A DNA stretch of 64,000 bases from Comamonadaceae bacterium (GCA_027490925.1 JAIXXF010000001.1:203326-267325); one strand, 5' to 3'; shown: positions 20,042-29,955, counted from the stretch's first letter. The notes: generated by a model from the letters alone, not told the origin. Program-made: numbers and translations.

Positions 20042-20760
20042 ACCCGCTACGCCGGACCTTCACCCATCCGGCGTTTGCGCAAAGCGTGCGCGAGATGGCG
20101 TCGGTCGCCCCCGGCATGGCCGCGTGGGGCATGATGACCGGCGTGGCCATGGTCAAGTCAGGCATGAGCGTGGTGGAGGCCACGGCCATGAGCTTGCTGG
20201 TGTTCGCTGGCAGCTCCCAGCTGGCGGCCATGCCGCTCATTGCCGCCGGTGCGCCCATGCTGGTGATTTTGGTGACGGGCTTTTGCGTCAACCTGCGATT
20301 TGTGGTGTTCAGTGCCCATCTGCGGGGTTACATGATGCATTTGCCGCTGGCGCGCCGCCTGGTCACCGGCTACCTCACCACCGACCTGAGCTATGTGCTG
20401 TTCACCCGGCGGTTTCCGCACCCCTCTGCCGACCCGGCAGCCCGTGAGGCCGAGCAGGCCTACTTGGCCGGGGGCAGCGCGCTCAATTGGGTCAGTTGGC
20501 AAACCGCCAGCCTGCTGGGCATTGCATTGGCCCACGCGGTGCCCATGGCATGGGGGTTGGGGTTTGCTGGCATCCTGGCGCTGCTGGGCATTGGCTGTTC
20601 GCTTGCCACCAGCCGGTTGAGGGCCGTGGCCGCCGGGGTCGCGGGTGCGGCGGCGGTGGCGGCTTTCGCGCTCCCGTTCAAACTGAACATCGTGGTCGCG
20701 ATCGCCGCGGCCGTGGCTTTGTGCCTGATGTTGGAGCGGCCTGGGCGGGTGCGCGGCTGA
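20038..20760 (+). CDS. azlC: AzlC-type branched-chain amino-acid exporter, large subunit
   Basis: A 240-residue membrane protein with about six to seven spans. It has the AzlC family start ([14 protein letters not shown]) and the conserved [11 protein letters not shown] block. AzlC and AzlD together export branched-chain amino acids or analogues. The ATG overlaps the fmt stop, and azlD begins on its last base, so def-fmt-azlC-azlD form one tight unit. Substrate is inferred from family. Confidence 0.9.
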   Translation: MNPLRRTFTHPAFAQSVREMASVAPGMAAWGMMTGVAMVKSGMSVVEATAMSLLVFAGSSQLAAMPLIAAGAPMLVILVTGFCVNLRFVVFSAHLRGYMMHLPLARRLVTGYLTTDLSYVLFTRRFPHPSADPAAREAEQAYLAGGSALNWVSWQTASLLGIALAHAVPMAWGLGFAGILALLGIGCSLATSRLRAVAAGVAGAAAVAAFALPFKLNIVVAIAAAVALCLMLERPGRVRG

Positions 20761-21113
20761 TGCCTCCCGACATCACCGACCCTTGGACTTTGTGGGTGAT
20801 CCTGGGCCTGGCCGCGGTGACGGTGCTGTCTCGCAGCTTCTTTTTCATCTCCAGCCGGCCGTGGCAGTTGCCCGGCTGGGCGCAGCGCGGCCTCAACCAT
20901 GCGCCCATTGCCGCGTTGGCGGCGGTGATTGCGCCCGAGGTGGTGATGCAAAGCGGCCAGTGCCCCATGACCTGGCAAGACGCCCGGTGGTTTGGCGCGG
21001 GCGCGGGGGTGGCCTTCTATTTCCTGCGCCAGGGGCGTGGTCAGGCGGTGCTGGGCACCATCGTGGTGGGCATGGCGGTGTACCTGCCGCTGCACATCGG
21101 CCTCGGCTGGTGA
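20760..21113 (+). CDS. azlD: AzlD-type branched-chain amino-acid exporter, small subunit
   Basis: A 117-residue protein with three to four membrane spans, matching AzlD by LSRSFFFIS and by RGLNHAPIAALAAVIAPEVV. It works with the AzlC permease encoded just upstream. The ATG begins on the final A of the azlC stop codon (TGATG), showing translational coupling. It ends this run of overlapping genes. Confidence 0.9.
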   Translation: MPPDITDPWTLWVILGLAAVTVLSRSFFFISSRPWQLPGWAQRGLNHAPIAALAAVIAPEVVMQSGQCPMTWQDARWFGAGAGVAFYFLRQGRGQAVLGTIVVGMAVYLPLHIGLGW

Positions 21114-21143
21114 TTTGCAGGGGCGCGGGTGGGGCCCGCCTCT

Positions 21144-21149
21144 TAAAAT
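21144..21149 (+). promoter_or_regulatory. -10-like hexamer upstream of pgk
   Basis: TAAAAT is followed after 9 bases by an in-frame ATG at 21159 and after 30 bases by the conventional ATG at 21180. No Shine-Dalgarno precedes either. A very short-leader transcript starting at 21159 is possible. Confidence 0.4.
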
Positions 21150-21179
21150 CGTGGGTTTATGACTCCCACCCGATCCGCC

Positions 21180-22373
21180 ATGAACATCCTCCGTTTCACC
21201 GACCTTTGCGCACAAGACCAGGTGCGTGGCCAACGGGTGCTGATCCGTGCCGATCTCAATGTGCCGCAGGACGAGGCGGGTCACATCACCGAAGACACGC
21301 GCATTCGTGCGTCGGTGCCGTGCATTGAACTGGCGCTGAAGTCCGGCGCAGCGGTGATGGTCACCTCCCACTTGGGCCGCCCGACCGAGGGCGAGTTCAA
21401 GCCAGAAGATTCGCTGGCACCGGTCGCTGTGCGCCTGGGCGAGTTGCTGGGTCGCCCGGTGCCGCTGGTGGCCAAGTGGGTGGACGGCGTGGCGGTGAAC
21501 CCGGGTGAGGTGGTGATGCTTGAGAACTGCCGCCTCAACAAGGGGGAGAAAAAGAACGACCCCGCCCTGTCACAAAAGATGGCCGCGCTGTGCGACGTGT
21601 TTGTGCACGACGCGTTCGGCACCGCGCACCGCGCAGAAGCCTCCACCTACGGTGTGGCGCAGTACGCCAAGGTGGCTTGTGCGGGCCCGCTGCTGGCGGC
21701 CGAGATCGACGCCATCACCCGGGCACTGGACAACCCCAAGCGCCCGCTGGTGGCCATCGTGGCGGGCTCCAAGGTCAGCACCAAGCTGAGCATCTTGAAA
21801 AGCCTGGCGGCCAATGTGGACCAGCTCATCGTGGGCGGTGGCATCGCCAACACCTTCATGCTGGCCATGGGCCTGCCGATTGGCAAATCGCTCGCCGAGC
21901 CGGGCTTGGTGGACGAGGCCAAGGCCATCATCGAGATGATGCAGGCCCGCGGCGCCGCGGTGCCCATTCCGACCGACGTGGTCGTGGCCAACGAGTTCGC
22001 TGCCATGGCCCGCGCCAACAAGGTGCCCGTAGAAGCGGTGCAGGACGACGATCTGATCCTTGACATCGGCCCCCGCACAGCGGCCGAGCTGGCCAGCATC
22101 ATCGCCCGCGCTGGCACGGTGGTGTGGAATGGACCGATGGGGGTGTTCGAGTACGACCAGTTCGCCGGTGGCACCCGCACCCTGGCCGCAGCCATCGCCC
22201 ACTCGCCTGCGTTCAGCATCGCTGGCGGCGGCGACACCTTGGCGGCGATCGCCAAGTACGGAATTGAGAAAGACATCGGCTACATCTCCACCGGCGGCGG
22301 CGCCTTCCTGGAGGTGCTGGAAGGCAAGACCCTGCCCGCATTCGAGATCTTGCAAAAGCGGGCGGTGGCGTAA
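21180..22373 (+). CDS. pgk: Phosphoglycerate kinase
   Basis: A 397-residue glycolytic kinase that transfers phosphate from 1,3-bisphosphoglycerate to ADP. The substrate-binding block RADLNVPQD, the SHLGRPT motif, the hinge, and the C-terminal nucleotide block [13 protein letters not shown] are all present at normal spacing. The start at 21180 is the one that fits the family. A frame-compatible ATG at 21159 would add seven residues and is better placed with respect to a TAAAAT hexamer. It leads the glycolytic series pgk-pyk-(esterase)-fba. Confidence 0.96.
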   Translation: MNILRFTDLCAQDQVRGQRVLIRADLNVPQDEAGHITEDTRIRASVPCIELALKSGAAVMVTSHLGRPTEGEFKPEDSLAPVAVRLGELLGRPVPLVAKWVDGVAVNPGEVVMLENCRLNKGEKKNDPALSQKMAALCDVFVHDAFGTAHRAEASTYGVAQYAKVACAGPLLAAEIDAITRALDNPKRPLVAIVAGSKVSTKLSILKSLAANVDQLIVGGGIANTFMLAMGLPIGKSLAEPGLVDEAKAIIEMMQARGAAVPIPTDVVVANEFAAMARANKVPVEAVQDDDLILDIGPRTAAELASIIARAGTVVWNGPMGVFEYDQFAGGTRTLAAAIAHSPAFSIAGGGDTLAAIAKYGIEKDIGYISTGGGAFLEVLEGKTLPAFEILQKRAVA

Positions 22374-22472
22374 CCGAGTGGTCACCCCCGCGTGCGAAAC
22401 TCCGTGTCGGCAGCACAGACCGTCTGCGCCGCTCTGGATCAAGCCCTGATCGCCTTCTGAGAAAGCCCCCCC

Positions 22473-23903
22473 ATGCGCCGTGCCACCAAGATCGTTGCCA
22501 CCCTCGGTCCCGCTTCCAGCGACCCCGCGCTGCTGGAGCAAATGATCCGTGCAGGCGTCAATGTGGTGCGCCTGAACTTCAGCCACGGCGTGGCCCAAGA
22601 CCACATCGACCGGGCCCACCTGGTGCGCGAGGCGGCCCAACGCGCCGGGCGCGAGGTGGCGATCATGGCCGACCTGCAGGGGCCCAAGATCCGGGTTGGC
22701 AAGTTCGCCGACGGCAAGGTCATGCTGGTGCCTGGGGCCAAGTTTGTGCTGGACGCGTCGCGCACCGCGCTGGGCGACCTGAGCGGCGTGGGCCTGGACT
22801 ACAAAGAGCTCCCGCGCGACGTCAAGGCCGGTGACAGCCTGCTGCTCAACGACGGGCTGATCGTGCTGACGGTGGACGCGGTCAAGGGCGAGCAGGTGCA
22901 CACCACCGTCAAGCTGGGCGGTGAGCTGTCCAACAATAAAGGCATCAACAAGCAGGGCGGGGGGCTGACCGCCCCGGCCCTGACGGCCAAAGACATGGAA
23001 GACATCCGCACCGCGATGCGCTTTCAGGCCGATTACGTGGCGGTGAGTTTCCCCAAAAGCGCGACCGACATGGAGCTGGCGCGGCAGCTGTGCAACGTGG
23101 CGGCCGCCGAGTTCCGGCACAAGCCCGGCCTGATCGCCAAGATCGAACGCGCCGAGGCCATCCCCCGGCTGGAAGAAATCCTGAAGGCCAGCGACGGCAT
23201 CATGGTGGCGCGTGGCGACCTCGCTGTGGAAGTGGGCAACGCCACCGTGCCAGCGCTGCAAAAACGCATGATCCGGCTGGCGCGTGAGCACGACAAGGTC
23301 GTGATCACCGCCACCCAGATGATGGAAAGCATGATCACCAACCCCGTGCCCACCCGCGCCGAGGTCAGCGACGTGGCCAATGCGGTGCTGGACGGTACCG
23401 ACGCGGTGATGCTCAGCGCAGAAACCGCCGCAGGCAAGTACCCGCTGGAGACCGTGACGGAAATGGCCAACATCTGCGCCGAGGCGGAAAAGGCCGAAGA
23501 CGTCAAGCTCGATGCCGACTTCACCGGCATGACCTTCGGCCGGATCGACCAGTCCATTGCCATGGGCGCGCTGTTCACGGCCCACCACTTGGGCGCCAAA
23601 GCCATCGTCGCGTTGACCGATTCGGGGTCCACCCCGCTGTGGATGAGTCGCCACCGTATCCACATCCCCATTTACGCCTTGACGCCCAAGGTCGCCACCC
23701 AGCGCAAGATGGCGTTGTACCGCAACGTCCGTCCCTTGTTGATGGACACCAGCGTGGACCGCGACACCGCCTTGGGCGACGCCGAAGCCCACCTGAAGGC
23801 CCGCGACATCGTGCAGAGCGGCGATGTGTACGCCATCACCTGCGGCGAGCCCATGGGCTCGCCTGGCGGCACCAACATGCTCAAAATCTGCCGGGCGCAA
23901 TGA
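22473..23903 (+). CDS. pyk: Pyruvate kinase
   Basis: A 476-residue enzyme that converts phosphoenolpyruvate and ADP to pyruvate and ATP. It begins RRATKIVATLGPASSD and contains NFSHG, the active-site loop LIAKIERAEA, the ARGDLAVE motif, and ITATQMMESM. The C-terminal allosteric domain is present. GAGAAAG lies shortly upstream of the ATG. The stop overlaps a possible start of the next gene by four bases. Confidence 0.96.
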   Translation: MRRATKIVATLGPASSDPALLEQMIRAGVNVVRLNFSHGVAQDHIDRAHLVREAAQRAGREVAIMADLQGPKIRVGKFADGKVMLVPGAKFVLDASRTALGDLSGVGLDYKELPRDVKAGDSLLLNDGLIVLTVDAVKGEQVHTTVKLGGELSNNKGINKQGGGLTAPALTAKDMEDIRTAMRFQADYVAVSFPKSATDMELARQLCNVAAAEFRHKPGLIAKIERAEAIPRLEEILKASDGIMVARGDLAVEVGNATVPALQKRMIRLAREHDKVVITATQMMESMITNPVPTRAEVSDVANAVLDGTDAVMLSAETAAGKYPLETVTEMANICAEAEKAEDVKLDADFTGMTFGRIDQSIAMGALFTAHHLGAKAIVALTDSGSTPLWMSRHRIHIPIYALTPKVATQRKMALYRNVRPLLMDTSVDRDTALGDAEAHLKARDIVQSGDVYAITCGEPMGSPGGTNMLKICRAQ

Positions 23904-23986
23904 GCCTGTTCACCGGGCCGCGGCGCAATTCTGCCCCGGTGCCCCCTGCTTACCCCACCCACATGCCGTCCCACCACCCCTCCCCC

Positions 23987-24847
23987 ATGCGTCGAGCCGG
24001 AATTCTGGGCCTGTTGGCCGCCACGGTGGCCCCGCTTCTTCAGGCCTGTTCGCCGCTGCGCATCATCAATTCGCTGGCCCCCAAAGACACCCACACCCGG
24101 TCGGCCGATCATGCCTACGGCCCGCTGCCCCGGCACAAGCTTGATGTCTACCAGCCCAACCCGCCTGTGGCCAATGCGCCGGTAGTGGTGTTTTTTTATG
24201 GCGGCAGCTGGACCTTTGGCGACCGCGCCGACTACCTGTTCGCCGGTGAGGCCCTGGCCTCGCGTGGGGTGGTCACCATCGTGGCCGATTACCGGCTCAG
24301 CCCCGAGGCGCGTTACCCCGCATTCTTGCAAGACTGTGCGCTGGCGGTGAAGTGGGCGGCCGACAACGCCGAACGCCATGGCGGCGATCCGCAACGGCTG
24401 TTTGTGATGGGCCACAGCGCGGGCGGCTACAACGCCGCGATGATGGCGCTCGACCCGCGCTGGCTTGGCGCGGTGGGCATGCGGCCCACGCAGTTGGCAG
24501 GCTTCATCGGTGTGGCGGGCGCATACGACTTTTTGCCCATTGGCATCCCCGATGTGCAAGTGGCTTTCAACTGGCCCAACACCCCGCCAGACAGCCAGCC
24601 GCTGTTCCATGCGGCGGGGGCTGCACCGCGCACCCTGTTGCTGGCAGCGCGGAACGACGTGTTGGTGAACGCGGCACGCAACACCGAAGGCCTGGCCAAA
24701 AAGCTGTCCCAAGCCGGTGTGCCGGTACAGACCGAGATCTTCGACGGCGTGAGCCACACCACCATCATCGGGTCCCTTGCCCGGCCCCTGCGTGGCTTGG
24801 CGCCGGTGCTGGACCGGGTGACCGACTTCGTCAAACGTTCCGCTTGA
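23987..24847 (+). CDS. Alpha/beta-hydrolase esterase, probable lipoprotein
   Basis: An exported alpha/beta hydrolase of the carboxylesterase/BD-FAE type, about 286 residues. The signal MRRAGILGLLAATVAP ends in the lipobox LQAC. The oxyanion block is VFFYGGSW, the nucleophile elbow is GHSAGG, the acid is in LLAARNDVLV, and the His is in DGVSHTT. Three in-frame ATG codons are possible (23900, which overlaps the pyk stop, 23963 and 23987). The last puts the signal peptide at the N-terminus, but none has a good Shine-Dalgarno. Substrate is unknown. It lies between pyk and fba and is not an expected part of glycolysis. Confidence 0.8.
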   Translation: MRRAGILGLLAATVAPLLQACSPLRIINSLAPKDTHTRSADHAYGPLPRHKLDVYQPNPPVANAPVVVFFYGGSWTFGDRADYLFAGEALASRGVVTIVADYRLSPEARYPAFLQDCALAVKWAADNAERHGGDPQRLFVMGHSAGGYNAAMMALDPRWLGAVGMRPTQLAGFIGVAGAYDFLPIGIPDVQVAFNWPNTPPDSQPLFHAAGAAPRTLLLAARNDVLVNAARNTEGLAKKLSQAGVPVQTEIFDGVSHTTIIGSLARPLRGLAPVLDRVTDFVKRSA

Positions 24848-24944
24848 ACATGGGGCGCTGGGCCTGATGCCGCTTGGGCGGCACAGTAAAATCGAGGCCA
24901 TCGCAACCGGGTCAACACCCAACACCCCCTGAGGAATCACCACC

Positions 24945-26009
24945 ATGGCACTCGTTTCCATGCGCGAGTTGCTGGACCACGCCGCCGCCAACGGCTACGG
25001 CATTCCGGCCTTCAACGTCAACAACCTGGAGCAGGTGCAGGCCGTGATGGCGGCGGCCGACGAGGTGGGGGCGCCGGTGATCCTGCAGGCCAGCGCCGGC
25101 GCGCGCAAGTACGCGGGCGAACCCTTCATCAAGCACCTGATCCAGGCGGCTTGCGAGGCGTTTCCCCACATTCCCCTGGTGATGCACCAGGACCACGGCA
25201 CCAGCCCCAAGGTGTGCGAAGGCGCGATCCATCTGGGCTTTGGCTCAGTGATGATGGACGGTTCGTTGAAGGAAGACGGCAAGACCCCCGCCGACTTCGC
25301 TTACAACGTGGAGGTGACCCGCCGCGTGGTGGACATGGCGCACCGCGTGGGCGTCACCGTGGAGGGCGAACTGGGTTGCCTGGGCAACCTGGAGACCGGT
25401 GAAGCCGGGGAAGAAGACGGCATTGGCGCCGAAGGCAAGCTGGACCACAGCCAGATGCTGACCGACCCTGAAGAGGCAGCGCAGTTTGTCAAGGCCACAC
25501 AACTCGATGCGCTGGCCATCGCGATCGGCACCAGCCATGGCGCCTACAAATTCAGCCGCCCCCCTACTGGCGACATTTTGGCGATTTCCCGTGTGAAGGA
25601 GATCAACCGCCGCATCCCAAACACCCACCTGGTGATGCACGGGTCGTCCTCGGTGCCTCAAGACCTGCTGGACATCATCAACCAGTACGGCGGCAAGATG
25701 AAGCAGACCTACGGTGTGCCGGTCAAAGAGATCCAAGAAGCCATCCGCTATGGCGTGCGCAAGATCAACATCGACACCGACATCCGCCTGGCCATGACCG
25801 GTGCGGTGCGCAAGTTCATGGCCGAGAACCCCGACAAGTTCGACGCCCGCGAGTGGCTCAAACCCGCACGCGAGGCAGCCAAAGCCATCTGCAAGCAGCG
25901 TTACATCGAGTTCGGCTGCGAAGGCCAGGGCGCCAAGATCAAGGGCGACAGCCTGCAGGTCGTGGCCGCCAAATACGCCAAGGGCGAGCTTGCACAAGTG
26001 GTGAACTGA
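24945..26009 (+). CDS. fba: Class II fructose-1,6-bisphosphate aldolase
   Basis: A 354-residue zinc-dependent aldolase that interconverts fructose-1,6-bisphosphate with dihydroxyacetone phosphate and glyceraldehyde-3-phosphate. Zinc and catalytic residues are in [30 protein letters not shown] and HGSSSVPQ. The Calvin-type (CbbA-like) length and layout fit. GAGGA lies 9 bases before the ATG, and a TAAAAT hexamer near 24886 gives a normal leader. A 15-bp perfect hairpin follows. The opposite strand here is overrun by the open frame of the RTX gene. Confidence 0.96.
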   Translation: MALVSMRELLDHAAANGYGIPAFNVNNLEQVQAVMAAADEVGAPVILQASAGARKYAGEPFIKHLIQAACEAFPHIPLVMHQDHGTSPKVCEGAIHLGFGSVMMDGSLKEDGKTPADFAYNVEVTRRVVDMAHRVGVTVEGELGCLGNLETGEAGEEDGIGAEGKLDHSQMLTDPEEAAQFVKATQLDALAIAIGTSHGAYKFSRPPTGDILAISRVKEINRRIPNTHLVMHGSSSVPQDLLDIINQYGGKMKQTYGVPVKEIQEAIRYGVRKINIDTDIRLAMTGAVRKFMAENPDKFDAREWLKPAREAAKAICKQRYIEFGCEGQGAKIKGDSLQVVAAKYAKGELAQVVN

Positions 26010-26915
26010 GCAGCGCTTGCTTCTTTCAAGAGGCCTCTGCGGGCGACCGCAGAGGCCTCTTGCTTGTGGCCCGCCCGCTCGGGCCAGCAGGTCGCTGATG
26101 CTGAACTGGGCCAGGTGGGCGGCGCCGATCAACTCGATCACGATGTCGCCATTTGCCTGAAAGCCCGTTTGGCCATTGCGGTCGACCACCAGGTAGGTGC
26201 CCTCGACGCTACCAGTGAGCTGCACCAGCGCCGCTTCACCGGCCTTCATGATGCTGCTGCCCAGGTTCAAGATGCCGCCCAGCAGAGCGTCCAGGGGGAA
26301 CTCGGAGGTGCTGTTGAACGACCGCGTCGTGGTGTGCGTCGGTGCGACACCGTCGAAATGAAAACGGTCTTCCGCAAAATCGAAATAGGCCACGACGTCG
26401 TGCTGTGCCAGCAGCGAGTCGCTGGCGGCGCCGTAGTTGTGAATGTCGGCACCGTCGCCACCCACGAGTTCATCGGCCCCTGCGCCGCCGGTCAATTGGT
26501 CGTTGCCGATGCTGCCGCTCAGCATGTCGTCGCTGTTGTCACCGAACAGCCGATCGTTGCCGTCGCCCGTGCCGTTGGCGGCCAGGGTGGCGCCGCTGAA
26601 CGCGATGCGGTCACCGGCGGCTCCCAGGGTGAAGTCGGTGACGACATCCTGCCCGGTGATGTTGAACGCAAACTGCGCGGTCTTGGATTTTTCATAGGTC
26701 ACCGAGACCAGGGAATCGCCGGCCGTGGAAGCGAACATGTCGGTGCCGTCGCCCCCGGTCAGGACGTCGGTTCCCCTGCCACCGACCAGCACATCGCCCC
26801 AGGCGCCGCCGAACAGTTGGTCGTTGCCTGCCAGGCCGTAGAGTTCCACCGGGCCGGTGGCGTTGCGTTGTTCTAGGGTGTTGGCGGCTGCGCTGCCGTT
26901 GAAACGGGTGGCCAT
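25245..26915 (-). CDS. RTX-type calcium-binding protein, frame overrunning into antisense fba
   Basis: About the first 295 residues form an RTX protein. GGxGxDxL-type nonapeptides appear in two blocks: near 30-60 ([22 protein letters not shown]) and near 135-170 ([21 protein letters not shown]). A C-terminal part ending [15 protein letters not shown] follows. Such proteins bind calcium and are usually exported by type I secretion; no ABC exporter is nearby. The ATG at 26915 has AAGGAA 7 bases upstream. No stop follows the natural end: the frame passes through the fba terminator and runs about 255 residues antisense to fba. The real product may thus carry a meaningless tail, or the 3' end was lost in a rearrangement. 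Confidence 0.7.
   Translation of the reverse strand: MATRFNGSAAANTLEQRNATGPVELYGLAGNDQLFGGAWGDVLVGGRGTDVLTGGDGTDMFASTAGDSLVSVTYEKSKTAQFAFNITGQDVVTDFTLGAAGDRIAFSGATLAANGTGDGNDRLFGDNSDDMLSGSIGNDQLTGGAGADELVGGDGADIHNYGAASDSLLAQHDVVAYFDFAEDRFHFDGVAPTHTTTRSFNSTSEFPLDALLGGILNLGSSIMKAGEAALVQLTGSVEGTYLVVDRNGQTGFQANGDIVIELIGAAHLAQFSISDLLARAGGPQARGLCGRPQRPLERSKRCSVHHLCKLALGVFGGHDLQAVALDLGALAFAAELDVTLLADGFGCLACGFEPLAGVELVGVLGHELAHRTGHGQADVGVDVDLAHAIADGFLDLFDRHTVGLLHLAAVLVDDVQQVLRHRGRPVHHQVGVWDAAVDLLHTGNRQNVASRGAAEFVGAMAGADRDGQRIELCGLDKLRCLFRVGQHLAVVQLAFGANAVFFPGFTGLQVAQATQFALHGDAHAVRHVHHAAGHLHVVSEVGGGLAVFLQRTVHHH
26028..26061. terminator. Perfect 15-bp inverted repeat after fba
   Basis: AAGAGGCCTCTGCGG pairs perfectly with CCGCAGAGGCCTCTT around a 4-base loop, 19 bases past the fba stop. 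The T run on the plus strand is poor, so it may work as a weak or bidirectional terminator. It lies inside the overrunning RTX frame. Confidence 0.75.
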
Positions 26916-27034
26916 GGGGGGTTCCTTGGGTTGACCGACCGATGGGTCGGATATGCAGCGCAGCAGCATGTGCCGTGCCTGCAAAAAAACCGTTTGAAAT
27001 CAATGGTCCGGCTCGCCGTGGCGAGTTGGAATGG

Positions 27035-27066
27035 GGCATTTCCCCCAGCCGCCTGGGTCAAATGCC
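27035..27066 (-). terminator. Hairpin just downstream of pfkA
   Basis: On the minus strand GGCATTT pairs with AAATGCC, with an inner CCCA/TGGG pair. It begins 9 bases past the pfkA stop. It has no immediate T run, so Rho-independent action is uncertain; a mRNA 3'-end stabiliser is possible. Confidence 0.4.
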
Positions 27067-27074
27067 ACACCGAC

Positions 27075-28046
27075 TCACTGCGCCAGCACGCGCGCCAGTT
27101 GCAGCCAGGCCACGTCCACCGGCTTGGTCCGACCAGCGACATCGGCCAGGGGCGTGGTGGTCAAGGCCGCGCCATGGGCGCCCACCAGCACGCCGGTGTG
27201 CCCGCGCGCCAGACACGCCACCGCCTCGGCGCCCAGCCGGGTCGCCAGCACCCGGTCGGCGGCGGTGGGGATGCCGCCACGCACCATGTGCCCCAGGGTG
27301 GTCAGGCGCAGCTCGAACCCAATGGCCTCGCGGTGCCGGGCAAAGTGCGCCAGCAAGGCCTGGGCGTTGTGGCGTGCGCCTTCGGCCACCACCACGATGG
27401 CGTGGGTTTTGCCGCGTTGGTAAGCGGCGCGCAGCCGGTCGGCCACCTCCTGGGGCGTGACCTCCAGTTCCGGCACGGAGATGACCTCTGCCCCGCCCGC
27501 GATGCCCGCGGCCAGCGCGATGTGGCCCACGTCGCGGCCCATGGTTTCTACCACGAAGGCCCGCTGGTGGGACGAGCCCGTGGTGCGCAGCCGGTCGATC
27601 GCTTCCAGCGTCACGTTGACCGCGGTGTCGGCGCCAATGGTGGTGTCGGTGCCGACCAGGTCGTTGTCGATGGTCGAGGCCACCCCGACCACAGCCAGCC
27701 CGGCTTGCGACAGCGCGTGGGCCCCCGTTTGTGAGCCGTTGCCGCCGATCACCACCAGGCCGTTGATGCCGCGTTCGTCCAAATGCCGCAGCGCTTGGGC
27801 GCGGCCCGCTCCTGTGCGGAACTCTGCGCTGCGGGCGCTGCCCAGCACGGTGCCCCCGTGCTGGATGATGCCGCCAACCGCACGGGCGTCCAGTGCCGCC
27901 ATGCGGTTGGCGATCAGCCCGGCATAGCCCTGTTGAACGCCGAACACCCGCCAGCCGAGGGCCAGTGCCGCCCGCGCCGCGGCGCGGATGGCCGCGTTCA
28001 TACCCGGCGCATCGCCGCCGCTGGTGAGGATGCCGATCGTGCGCAT
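27075..28046 (-). CDS. pfkA: 6-phosphofructokinase
   Basis: A 323-residue PFK-A family kinase that phosphorylates fructose-6-phosphate. Motifs are ILTSGGDAPGMNAAIR at the N-terminus, GGNGSQTG where the classical ATP enzyme has GGDGS, STIDNDLVGTDTTIG with the catalytic Asp, and ETMGRDVGHIAL. The Gly after the variable position supports ATP rather than pyrophosphate as donor; the Asn in place of Asp is unusual for the Enterobacterial type. It is transcribed away from purC. TAAACT ends 6 bases before the ATG, with no Shine-Dalgarno. With pgk, pyk and fba nearby it would allow a full Embden-Meyerhof route. Confidence 0.9.
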   Translation of the reverse strand: MRTIGILTSGGDAPGMNAAIRAAARAALALGWRVFGVQQGYAGLIANRMAALDARAVGGIIQHGGTVLGSARSAEFRTGAGRAQALRHLDERGINGLVVIGGNGSQTGAHALSQAGLAVVGVASTIDNDLVGTDTTIGADTAVNVTLEAIDRLRTTGSSHQRAFVVETMGRDVGHIALAAGIAGGAEVISVPELEVTPQEVADRLRAAYQRGKTHAIVVVAEGARHNAQALLAHFARHREAIGFELRLTTLGHMVRGGIPTAADRVLATRLGAEAVACLARGHTGVLVGAHGAALTTTPLADVAGRTKPVDVAWLQLARVLAQ

Positions 28047-28052
28047 CGGCCC

Positions 28053-28058
28053 AGTTTA
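28053..28058 (-). promoter_or_regulatory. -10-like hexamer for a possible leaderless pfkA transcript
   Basis: TAAACT on the minus strand is followed by 6 bases and then the pfkA ATG. The same hexamer at the same distance precedes the gene at 56375. Confidence 0.45.
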
Positions 28059-28107
28059 GCGAGGCCGTGCGATGATTCAGGGCTGTCGATTTCCACTTGA
28101 GAGCCGC

Positions 28108-29001
28108 ATGAGCCACCCGCTGCACACCTCCGATCTGACCTCGCTGCCTTTGCTCGCGCGGGGCAAGGTGCGCGACAACTACGCCGTGGGGGACGACCGC
28201 ATCCTGATGGTGGCGAGCGACCGCATCAGCGCGTTCGACGTGATCATGGGCGAGCCCATCCCGGGCAAGGGCGAACTGCTGACGCAGATGGCCCTGTTCT
28301 GGTTCGACCAGCTCGGTCACATTTGCCCCAACCACCTGACAGGTGACGCGCCCGAAGGCGCTGTGACGCTGGCTGAAGTACCACAGGTCCAAGGCCGTTC
28401 CATGCTGGTCAAGCGGCTCACGCCCTTGCCGGTGGAGGCGGTGGTGCGGGGGTATTTGGCGGGCAGTGGCTGGAAGGAGTACCAGGACACCCGCTCGGTC
28501 TGTGGTGTGCCCTTGCCCGAAGGCTTGAAGAACGCCTCCAAGCTGCCCCAGCCGATCTACACCCCGGCGGCCAAGGCCGCGGTGGGTGAGCACGACGAGA
28601 ACATCACCTTCGAGCGCACGGTCGAGATGATTGGCGCCGACCTGGCCGGGCGCATCCGCGACATCAGCATCGCGCTGTACCAGGCGGCCAGCGAGATCGC
28701 CGCGAAGAAGGGCATCATCATTGCCGACACCAAGTTCGAATTCGGCTTGGACCGCGACGGCACACTGGTGTTGATGGACGAGGTGTTGACGCCCGACTCC
28801 TCACGCTACTGGCCCGCCGACTCCTACCAGCAGGCCCACGCCGAAGGCCGCAACCCGCCCAGCTACGACAAACAGTTCCTGCGCGACTGGCTGGAGCAGC
28901 AGCCGTGGGGCAAAACGCCCCCGGCCCCCGCGCTGCCAGCCGATGTGATCGCCAACACGGCGGCCAAGTACCGCGAAGCCCTGCAACGCCTGACGGGCTG
29001 A
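28108..29001 (+). CDS. purC: Phosphoribosylaminoimidazole-succinocarboxamide synthase
   Basis: A 297-residue purine-biosynthesis enzyme that joins CAIR and aspartate at the expense of ATP. The start [17 protein letters not shown], the SDRISAFDV block, and the C-terminal [15 protein letters not shown] are diagnostic of the longer, yeast-like SAICAR synthase form found in Betaproteobacteria. GAGAG precedes the ATG by 4-5 bases. It is convergent with the thioredoxin-TPR gene (10-base gap) and lies near purE-purK. Confidence 0.95.
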   Translation: MSHPLHTSDLTSLPLLARGKVRDNYAVGDDRILMVASDRISAFDVIMGEPIPGKGELLTQMALFWFDQLGHICPNHLTGDAPEGAVTLAEVPQVQGRSMLVKRLTPLPVEAVVRGYLAGSGWKEYQDTRSVCGVPLPEGLKNASKLPQPIYTPAAKAAVGEHDENITFERTVEMIGADLAGRIRDISIALYQAASEIAAKKGIIIADTKFEFGLDRDGTLVLMDEVLTPDSSRYWPADSYQQAHAEGRNPPSYDKQFLRDWLEQQPWGKTPPAPALPADVIANTAAKYREALQRLTG

Positions 29002-29011
29002 GACCAGCGCG

Positions 29012-29920
29012 TCAGCTCAGTACCACGCTGCTCAGGCGGCGGCGGTAGCTGGCCACGGTGGGGTCTTGCGTTGGGATCTGCCCGTCGGCCACTTTGGCTT
29101 TGGGTGGTTCGATCAACTCTAAGATGGCGATGAAGGTCTTGCGCGCCAGGTCGTCCTGCCAGGTTTTGTCGCGCATCAGGATGTCGAGCAACTCGTCCAT
29201 CGCCTCCGTCCACCGTTGGGTGGCCATCAGCAATTGCGCTTTTGCAAAGCGGGCCTCGAAATCCCGCCGGTTGGTGGCAATCTTGGCGTCAAATTCTGCC
29301 TCAGCCCTCGCAAAATCAGGGGTTTCAGCCACTGAATCAATGGCATTCATCCAGCGCTGCAAGGCGTCAAAGCGGCGGTTCTGGGCGGCGGTGGCGATCA
29401 CCGGTGCGAACGCGACCTTCGCGTCGTCGTCGCGGCCGAGTTGCAGCAGCAGCTTCACGTAGTCGAACCGCGCGTTGTCGTTGGCCGGATCGGTGGCCAC
29501 CGCGTGCTGCAGCTTTTCCAATGCCGCATCGGTGTGGCCTTCGGCCAGCAGGTCCAGCGCAGCCTCTTCCTCTTCCTCGGCCGCCACCTCTTCGGCGGTC
29601 GGCAGGTGCTTTTCCAAGAACTCGCGCACCTGGCCCTCGGGCAAGGCGCCCATGAAGCCATCGACCGGCTTGCCGTCCATCAACAAGATGCAGGTCGGCA
29701 GGCTGCGCACCCCGAACGCGCTCGACAGCTGCTGCTCTTCGTCGGCGTTGACCTTGACCAATTTGAAGCGGCCCGCCAAGGCGGTTTCCAGCTTTTCCAG
29801 CACGGGGCCCAGGGATTTGCACGGCCCGCACCAGGCGGCCCAGAAATCGACGAGCACCGGCGTCGTGCGGGAGGCTTCGATGACCTCGGTTTCAAAGTTG
29901 TGCAGGGTGACGTCGATCAT
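29012..29920 (-). CDS. Thioredoxin-TPR co-chaperone of the CnoX/YbbN type
   Basis: A 302-residue cytosolic protein with an N-terminal thioredoxin domain (1-105, active site WCGPC near residue 31) joined to a TPR-like helical domain (about 120-285). The middle has an acidic stretch (EEVAAEEEEEAALD). This is the layout of CnoX/YbbN, which protects clients and hands them to the chaperonin. Unlike the E. coli protein, it keeps both redox cysteines, so it may be a true oxidoreductase as well. It is divergent from purE. No Shine-Dalgarno or close -10 is evident. Confidence 0.88.
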   Translation of the reverse strand: MIDVTLHNFETEVIEASRTTPVLVDFWAAWCGPCKSLGPVLEKLETALAGRFKLVKVNADEEQQLSSAFGVRSLPTCILLMDGKPVDGFMGALPEGQVREFLEKHLPTAEEVAAEEEEEAALDLLAEGHTDAALEKLQHAVATDPANDNARFDYVKLLLQLGRDDDAKVAFAPVIATAAQNRRFDALQRWMNAIDSVAETPDFARAEAEFDAKIATNRRDFEARFAKAQLLMATQRWTEAMDELLDILMRDKTWQDDLARKTFIAILELIEPPKAKVADGQIPTQDPTVASYRRRLSSVVLS

Positions 29921-29955
29921 GCGGAGGCGGCCTGGGGTGGGATTCGGTGGAAAAG

